Source: Megaleporinus macrocephalus
Taxonomy: Eukaryota; Chordata; Actinopteri; Characiformes; Anostomidae
Direction of reading: 5' to 3'
NCBI GenBank assembly: GCA_021613375.1
Contig: CM038719.1
Coordinates: 3,439,615-3,503,614 of the forward strand
Length of the DNA: 64,000 nucleotides
Under the pieces are notes generated by a model. That model was not told the DNA's origin, made no database searches, and saw only the letters and a program-made list of their open reading frames with translations. This document shows, piece by piece, positions 56,490 through 64,000 of this stretch. Both the position numbers and the translations under genes were made by a program. Position 1 is the first letter of the stretch, and each line of letters opens with the position of its first letter.

Positions 56490-58965
56490 TCAATCTCACT
56501 GATGGTGGTCTCCCACCCAGAACCTGGAAAGATACCTTCCCACAATCTCCAGGTCTACCCACACTGTGCCAAACCTGCCCCAGCTAATTAACTTCTCCTG
56601 AATCAGATGCGTTAATGGCAGGTAGAGGAGGGGCAACATATAGGTACTGCAAGAAAGGCAGCTCTCCCTGTCCAGGGTTGGAGACCACTAGCTTGCGTCT
56701 CAAGGGATTCAGGGTAATTTTGTGATTTAGGGTAGTAGGTTACATATCTGCCCTCCATACTGTTGACTGGAGTTCAGTTCCCAACCTGGGTACCAGTAAG
56801 AGTCCTTGGGCAAGACTCCCAACACTACCTTCACCTACCTGCGTCACCTGCTTCGGATAACAATGTCTCACAAATGCCAGAAATGTAAATGGGTAACAAT
56901 GAGGGTTCGGTAAGGGTGCATAAAGTGTGCTCCTCCTTGAACAACCAAAATTGGGCACCATATGACCTCAACAATCACACAGAAAAGAAAACTGCAGGAC
57001 CCAGACAGTCTGGTGGTCACTCAATATGGCCAAGAACTGCCTTCTCTTGTTCTGTAGGGCTCATTGTAGCCACAGTGACCACAGTAATTGTGAAACACTA
57101 TACCAAAGCTTCACATCTATTGACACAGTTGTGGGAACTTATTGGGCATAAAGAACCCAGTAGTATGTGCCATCATATACCTTTGCACAGTGTCCAGGTC
57201 CACCCACACTGTTCCCCACCTGTGTTAGTGGCAGGTAAGATAGGGGCAGCATGTAAAAACTGCAGAAACACAGCTTCCCAGGGTTGGAGAACTTGGATCT
57301 CAAGGACTGTGGCTTATTCCCCAACTGGGAAACCACCTTACATTATACCAGTAAGAGTCCTTAGGCAAGACCCCCAACTCAACCTTTGCCTACCTGTGTC
57401 AACCACAAGTCGCTCTGGATAACAGCGTCTGCCAAAGGCCGTAAATGGGTATCAACGAGGTCGTGTTAATGGTGCATACAGCGTGCTGATCTTTGAGCAG
57501 CCTAAACTGGACACCCTATGACCTCAACAGTCACAACCAAAGAAAGACTGCAGGACCACAAAGACAGTCTGGCAGGCTTGGTCACTCAGTACGGTCAAGA
57601 GCTGCCTACTCATGTTCTGTAGGGCTCGTGGTGGCCACAGTGACACTGTAGTTGGTGATCACCAGCCCGAATCCACAACAGCTGTTTTCCTTCCATTGAC
57701 CGTTGTGGAGAACTGAGTGGTATTTGCCATTACATACCTTCCCCCAGTGTCCAGGTCCACCCACACTATGCCACACCTGCTCCAGCTAATTAACTTCTTT
57801 TGAATCAGATGTGTTAGTTGCAGGTAAAAGAGGGACATGTAGACACTGTTGGAAGGTAACTATCCAGATCCAGGGTTGGAGACCACTAGCTTGTATCCCA
57901 AGGACCTTTGGGTATCAATGAGGTCATATTAAGGGTGCAAATTTGAACAGCCATAATTGCACCCCCTGCGACCCCAACAGTCAAACACAAAGGAAGACTG
58001 CGGGACCCCAAGCACACTCACACAGTCCGGTAGGCCTGGTCACTCAGTATTGCCAGGAGCTGCCTACTCATCTTCTTTAGGGCTCATGGTGGCCACAGTG
58101 ACCACAGTAGTTGCTGATCACCAGCCCAAATCCGTGGCAGCTGTTTTCCTTCCATTGACAGTTGTCGGAACTTATTGCGCATAAAGAACGGAGTAGTATC
58201 TGTTATTACACACCTTCCTCCAGTGTCCAGGTCCACCCACACTATAGCACTCCTGCCAGATGTGTTAGTTGCAGGTAAAAGAGGGGCAGCATGTAGACAC
58301 TGCTGGAAGGTAACGCTTAAGGTCCAGGGTTGGAGACCACTAGCTTGTATCCCAAGGACCTTTGTGTATCAATGAGGTCATATTAAGGGTGCAAATTTGA
58401 ACAGCCATAATTGCACCCCCTGCGACCCCAGCAGTCAAACACAAAGTAAGACTGCGGGACCCAAAGCGCACTAACACGGTCTGGTAGGCCTGGTCACTCA
58501 GTATGGCCAGGAGCTGCCTACTTATGTTCTGTAGGGCTTGTGGTGACCACAGTAGTTGCTGATCACCAGCCTTCTGAATCAGTGGCAGTATTAGTTAGGG
58601 GCAAGTAAAAGAGGCAGCATGTAGACATTGTTGCAAGGAAACTCTCCAGGTCCAGGGTTGGAGCTTGTATCCCAAGGACCTTTGGGTATCAATGAGGTCA
58701 CATTAAGGGTGTTAATAGTGTGCTCCCATTTGAACACCCAAAATTGGACCCCCTGCGACCCCAACAGTCAAACACAAAGAAGGACTGCAGGACCCCAAGT
58801 GCACTAACACAGTCCGGTAGGCCTGGTCACTCAACACGGCCAAGAACTGTCAACTCTTGTAGCCACAGTGACCACGGTCATTGTGCATCACCATCCCAAA
58901 ATCCACAATAGCTGTTTTCCTTCCATTGACACGTTTGTGGGAATTCGTTGTGCATATAGAAGCGA
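56490..58965 (+). repeat. large-unit tandem array, about 480-645 bp per unit
   Basis: The phrase ccaggtccacccacact (or ccaggtctacccacact) recurs at 56549, 57194, 57751 and 58227. The order of landmarks is kept: ccagctaattaacttct, aggtaaaagagg, ccagggttggagaccactag, aatgaggtcatattaagggt, gaccccaacagtcaaaca, tggtcactcagtatgg, gctgatcaccagcc, gctgttttccttccattga. Unit length shrinks from 645 to 557 to 476 bp by internal deletions, with a shorter partial unit after 58560. It resembles a tandemly multiplied mobile element or rearranged fragments of one. Open frames are short and not shared between units. Confidence 0.9.
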
Positions 58966-59887
58966 GTAATATCTGCGATGACATACTGAACTCGGTGCCC
59001 CAGTATTTATTTTGAAGCACATTCACTCATTGACCTTTTCCACCTTAAGAAACCTGCTTTATTTTATTTTATCAATGAAATTTCAATTCCGTCTGCTGTA
59101 CCTTATGAGCAACACGAGTGGAATCTGGCTGTCAACGGTCATCTGCCCTGGCGTGACTAGGAGAAGCAATACAAGAGCAATTGTAGAACTTTTACATCAT
59201 CCAGCGAGTTCCACTGTTTTCATCATTCCAGGTCATCAGTCTGTAGTTCTCGCTGTTTTGTTTTCTCCTCACACTAGAGAAAAGAGAGCTGTTGTCAGCC
59301 ATTTAGGGCAGTTCCTCCCCACTAACAGCCCCTCAGCCAGCACCGCTAACACTCATCTCTTTAGTCCCCCAGGACCAAAGGAATCTAAACTTAGCAGCTC
59401 AGAGTGAAGAATTAAATCCACAGACCACTTACAGACGCTACTAAACAGCGAACAGCCAGGATCTGAAACTGGATTCGTACTGAAGAGCCACCGTGTTTAC
59501 ACAGCTAACCTGCCAGCTAAGCTAACTAACCTTAATTTATATTGAATTACAAACGCAGAGCGACCTCAGACTATTTATATCAATCTAATCAATCTACAAC
59601 AAAATCTATTCCATATGTTAAACCTATACGGTTAGGTCAGTTCAAATTACTTTAATAACAATAACTTTATGATGGTCAGCAGAAATGACCACTCCGTCCA
59701 GCTTGTTTATGAAACCGAGGTGATGGAACTCCTGGTGAACAGTATTGTGGGATTATCTTCATTAACAAGGATACATGTGAGGCTGCCTTGAAGTCTGGTC
59801 AGAATAAGGCTCTTGTGCTGCCTTCCAAAGTGTACAGTGTTCATGTTTCAAATGCTGCCAGAAAGTTAATGAAGATGTTTCACTTCC
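58966..59887. other. unassigned sequence
   Basis: A 131-codon frame (59012-59407) has no recognisable domain. No RNA gene or element end noticed. Confidence 0.35.
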
Positions 59888-60010
59888 CTCTAGTGTGTGT
59901 TCACTAATGTGTGTGTGTGTATATGTGGGTGTTTTATTGCCCCCTAGTGTGTGTTCACTAGTTTGTGTGTGTATATGTGGTTGTTTCACTGCCCCCTAGT
60001 GTGAGTGTTC

Positions 60011-60050
<40 letters not shown>

Positions 60051-60260
60051 CAGAGTATGTGTTTGTGGGTGTTTCACTGTTCCATAGTTTGAGTGTTCAC
60101 TAGTGTGTGTGTGTGTATGTGTGTGTGTGTTTGTGTGTTTGAGTATGTGTGTGTGGGCGTTTCACTGCTGCCTAGTATGAGTGTTCACTAGTGTGTGTAT
60201 ATGTGTGAGTGTGTGTGAGTGTGTTTGTGAGTGTTTCACTGCTGCCTAATGCGTGTGTTC

Positions 60261-60302
<42 letters not shown>

Positions 60303-60420
60303 CAGAGTATGTGTTTGTGGGTGTTTCACTGCTCCCTTGTGTGAGTGTTCACTAGTGTGTGTGTGTGTGTGTGAGTATGTGTTTGTGGGTGTTTCACTGC
60401 TCCCTAGTGTGAGTGTTCAC

Positions 60421-60461
<41 letters not shown>

Positions 60462-60715
60462 TATGTGTTTGTGGGTGTTTCACTGCTGCCTAGTGCGTGT
60501 GTTCACTAGTGTGTGTGTGTGAGAGTATGTGTTTGTGGGTGTTTCACTGCTGCCTAGTGCGTGTGTTCACTAGTGTTTGTGTGTGTGTATGTGTTTGTGA
60601 GTGTTTCACTGCTCCCTAGTGCGTGTGTTCACTAGTGTGTGTGTGTGTTTGTGTGTGTATGTGTTTGTGAGTGTTTCACTGCTCCCTAGTGCATGTGTTC
60701 ACTAGTGTGTGTCAC
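59888..60715. repeat. second SINE-tail array, GT-rich
   Basis: Units of gtgttcactagtgtgtgtg, tatgtgtttgtgggtgtttc and actgctccctagtgtgag type, 40-70 bp each, with (GT)n expansions inside (60016-60048, 60267-60300). It is closed at 60711 by the end sequence of the SINE-like family. Confidence 0.93.
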
Positions 60716-60765
60716 TGCACTGATGAGTTAAATGGTGGTCTAATTTAAATAGAGTAAGATTAACA
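60711..60765 (+). mobile_element. terminal part of the SINE-like family S
   Basis: cactgcactgatgagttaaa follows directly on the array, in the order expected for the tail of this repeat ('...gtttcactgcac.gatgggttaaatg...'). It marks the array as an expansion of the internal tail segment. Confidence 0.6.
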
Positions 60766-61560
60766 CTAAAGTCACTGAGAACAAAACCTGAACTCAAAAC
60801 AAGCTTCTCTCAGCTGAGTCCTACAAAGCAGCCCTTCACTCCAGCACGGTAACCGTTGCTAATAAGGGATAAAGGTCAGTATGGACCAGTAGACAATTAC
60901 CGCAATTGTGAGCGTGAAAACGTGGCAGGTAAATTAAAATGGAGCAAATCAAAAGGCGAGGCTGGCGAGGCTGCGGTGGGCAGCGCTAGATTGGTGGAAT
61001 TTTAAAAGCAGGCATTTCCTCTGATTGAGCGCCGCCATTTATTTGCATTGGCGGGGCGAGCGCTGCAGGTATTTAGGAGCGTCCTGTTTACCCAGATGAA
61101 TTCATTACTGCTGCTGAGTCACTGGACCTGAAAATCACTTTGTTTCCATCGAAATATAAAAGTCTGCGACTCGCGTGCCTTCTGTAGAGCGGCCGACGAG
61201 AGAAAACAAGCGCTGTGTTCTGCTCTGTGTTCTGAAGCCCAGAAAAGACCCCAGACCGGCAGCTGTAATGAAATAATTCAATCAAACCAGTGACAGTCAT
61301 GGCCAACTGAGCAGAGGCCTGCGCTATATGGGCCACAGTAACTGGGAAAGAAACACTTCACTGGAGAGAAACCAGCCGAGCTACAGTGAGGGGCTGATGA
61401 CATTTTACCCACCTAAACGGCATGAAGACGGTGACCGATGAAGAAGGCATCCTATTGGACAGAGAGGTAGATGTCTGACGGTGAAATGATCTGAATCAGG
61501 ATCAGAATTGATTTATTGAACAAGACGTCACTTGTAAAGGATTCGTCTTGGCAGCAGATC
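60766..61560. other. unique block, no gene identified
   Basis: Includes a CpG-bearing stretch near 60955-61080. No convincing exon. Confidence 0.4.
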
Positions 61561-63000
61561 ACGTTAAGACACAGTAACAAAATGGTAACAAGACAGTAAC
61601 GATTGAGTAACAACACAGTAACAATGGAGTAATAACACAGTAACAATATAGTAACAACACAGTAACAATAGAGTAACAACACAGTAACAATATAGTAACA
61701 ACACAGTAACAATAGAGTAACAACACAGTAACAATAGAGTAATAACACAGTAACATTATAGTAACAACACAGTAACAATAGAGTAATAACACAGTAACAA
61801 TAGAGTAACAACACAGTAACAATAGAGTAACAACACAGTAACATTATAGTAACAACACAGTAACAATAGAGTAACAACACAGTAACAATATAGTAACAAC
61901 ACAGTAACAATAGAGTAATAACACAGTAACAATAGAGTAACAACACAGTAACAATAGAGTAATAACACAGTAACATTATAGTAACAACACAGTAACAATA
62001 GAGTAATAACACAGTAACAATAGAGTAACAACACAGTAACAATAGAGTAATAACACAGTAACAATAGAGTAACAACACAGTAACAATAGAGTAACAACAC
62101 AGTAACAATATAGTAACAACACAGTAACAATAGAGTAATAACACAGTAACATTATAGTAACAACACAGTAACAATAGAATAATAACACAGTAACAATAGA
62201 GTAACAACACAGTAACAATAGAGTAATAACACAGTAACATTATAGTAACAACACAGTAACAATAGAGTAATAACACAGTAACAATAGAGTAATAACACAG
62301 TAACATTATAGTAACAACACAGTAACAATACAGTAACAACACAGTAACAACACAGTAACAATAGAGTAATAACACAGTAACAATAGAGTAACAACACAGT
62401 AACAATAGAGTAATAGCACAGTAACAATAGAGTAACAACACAGTAACAATAGAGTAACAACACAGTAACATTATAGTAACAACACAGTAACAATACAGTA
62501 ACAACACAGTAACAACACAGTAACAATAGAGTAATAACACAGTAACAATAGAGTAACAACACAGTAACAATAGAGTAATAACACAGTAACAATAGAGTAA
62601 CAACACAGTAACAATAGAGTAATAACACAGTAACATTATAGTAACAACACAGTAACAATACAGTAACAACACAGTAACAACACAGTAACAATAGAGTAAT
62701 AACACAGTAACAATAGAGTAACAACACAGTAACAATAGAGTAATAACACAGTAACAATAGAGTAATAACACAGTAACAATATAGTAACAACACAGTAACA
62801 ATAGAGTAACACAGTAACAATAGAGTAACAACACAGTAACAATAGAGTAACAACACAGTAACATTATAGTAACAACACAGTAACAATAGAGTAACAACAC
62901 AGTAACAATAGAGTAACAACACAGTAACAATATAATAACAGTAGAATAACACAGTAACATTGTGGTAAAAAATACATTAACAATAAGTACCAGCATAGTA
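61561..63000. repeat. 22-bp minisatellite, AGTAACAA type
   Basis: Units of agtaacaacacagtaacaat plus ag, with 33-bp variants (agtaataacacagtaac) and the marker aacattatagtaac recurring irregularly. The long minus frame (628 codons, Leu/Val/Tyr/Cys) exists because none of the three frames of the unit contains a stop; the peptide mimics a membrane protein but is not one. Confidence 0.97.
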
Positions 63001-63440
63001 ACAACATAGTATATACATGAACACAGTAACAATATAGTAACAACACCGTAACAATAGAGTAATAACACAGTAACAATAGAGTAATAACACAGTAACAATA
63101 GAGTAATAACACAGTGGCAAAATAATAACAGTAGAATAACACAGTAACATTGTGGTAAATAATACATTAACAATAAGTACCAGCATAGTAACAACACAAT
63201 AACAACATAGTATATACATGAACACAGTAACAATATAGTAACAACACAATAACAATAGAGCAACACTGACAAAATAGTAACAAGACAGAGATAATGTAGT
63301 AAAAACACAGTAACAAAATAGTAACACAGTAACATCACAGTAAGAATACATTAACAATAAAGTACTAACATATTAACAACACAATACCAACATAACAATA
63401 TTGCATGAACAAAGTAACAATATAGTAACAACGCTATAAC
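63001..63440. repeat. degenerate continuation of the AGTAACAA array
   Basis: Includes two related blocks (62960-63055 and 63130-63245) with tgtggtaaa, atacattaacaataagtacc and atagtatatacatgaac, about 170 bp apart. Confidence 0.85.
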
Positions 63441-64000
63441 AATGAAGCACAAACACAATATAGTAACAACACAGTAACAGTATAGTAACAATAACAAACA
63501 CTACAGCATTAACACAATATGGTAACAACACAGTAACAAAATAGTAACAATAACAAACATTACATAATTAACACAATGTAGTAGCAACACAGTAACAGTA
63601 TAGTAACAATAACAAACGCTACAGCATTAACACAATATGGTAACAACACAGTAACAATATAGTAACAATAACAAACATTACATAATTAACACAATGTGGT
63701 AACAACACAGTAACAATATAGTAACAATAACAAACATTACATAATTAACACAATATGGTAACAACACAGTAACAATATAGTAACAATAACAAACACTACA
63801 GCATTAACACAATATGGTAACAACACAGTAACAATATAGTAACAATAACAAACATTACATAATTAACACAATATGGTAACAACACAGTAACAATATAGTA
63901 ACAATAACAAACGCTACAGCATTAACACAATATGGTAACAACACAGTAACAATATAGTAACAATAACAAACATTACATAATTAACACAATGTGGTAACAA
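63441..64000. repeat. 59-bp satellite with two unit types
   Basis: Units marked by aacattacataattaacac (type A) or aac(a/g)ctacagcattaaca (type B) start at 63499, 63558, 63617, 63676, 63735, 63794, 63853, 63912 and 63971, always 59 bp apart. Order: B A B A A B A B A. The array continues out of the window. Confidence 0.97.

Noticed and set aside
59012..59407. 131-codon plus-strand frame
   Set aside because: Mixed composition but no recognisable domain, no splice or start context of note; left as unassigned sequence.
61452..63338. 628-codon minus-strand frame resembling a multi-pass membrane protein
   Set aside because: 22-bp unit is stop-free in all frames; hydrophobicity comes from the repeat composition.

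Overview
This window looks like nuclear DNA from a teleost fish. Evidence: decayed Tc1-like transposase fragments, the 3' end of a CR1/Rex1-type LINE, hAT-like non-autonomous elements (one complete, with an 8-bp target duplication), a SINE-like element, a palindromic element of a type common in fish genomes, and very many micro- and minisatellites. Placement in Ostariophysi (characin/catfish relatives) is only an impression from the palindromic family. There is no operon structure, no CRISPR array and no tRNA or rRNA gene that I can see.

Only one short stretch looks like ordinary protein-coding sequence: a possible first coding exon at 56055-56202 (+), 49 codons followed by a GT donor, in a CpG-bearing block (about 54880-56210). 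I could not assign it to a family. A second CpG-rich block (about 27360-28680) could be a promoter or 5' exon but shows no coding exon. All the very long open frames (for example 6604-8388, 29530-32381, 50384-53005, 61452-63338) lie in tandem repeats and are artefacts.

Layout: 1-6.4 kb, mixed unique sequence, dispersed repeats and two Tc1-like relics; 6.4-8.4 kb, a purine block followed by a pyrimidine block forming an imperfect giant inverted repeat; 8.6-10.9 kb, a 482-bp near-identical inverted repeat flanking a minisatellite with 469-bp higher-order period; 11.3-16.1 kb, four tandem arrays and two copies of a duplicated block containing the palindromic element; 17.6-19.6 kb, a GT-rich array resembling a SINE tail; 20.5-23.2 kb, composite repeats and a LINE 3' end; 23.3-25.1 kb, dispersed elements; 25.1-27.4 kb, pyrimidine-rich DNA; 27.4-28.7 kb, CpG-rich block; 29.1-32.5 kb, a 24-bp minisatellite; 34.2-36.1 kb, telomere-like and TACAAGT-type arrays; 36.6-38.3 kb, a palindromic element, a 29-bp array and an intact hAT-like MITE; 40.1-46.8 kb, four more arrays including a 166-bp satellite; 47.8-48.6 kb, a palindromic element interrupted by another repeat; 49.3-53.0 kb, a second pyrimidine/purine pair; 53.4-54.9 kb, a foldback MITE followed by an exact 110-bp satellite; 56.5-59.0 kb, about 0.5-kb tandem units; 59.9-60.7 kb, a second SINE-tail array ending in the SINE-like end sequence; 61.6-64.0 kb, 22-bp and 59-bp arrays that continue past the window.

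The main theme is that roughly half of the window is tandemly repeated and that several arrays appear to have grown from short duplications already present inside mobile elements. The clearest case is a 14-bp motif present twice in one copy of the palindromic element (about 14787) and expanded to about 30 units in its neighbour copy (13135-13550).
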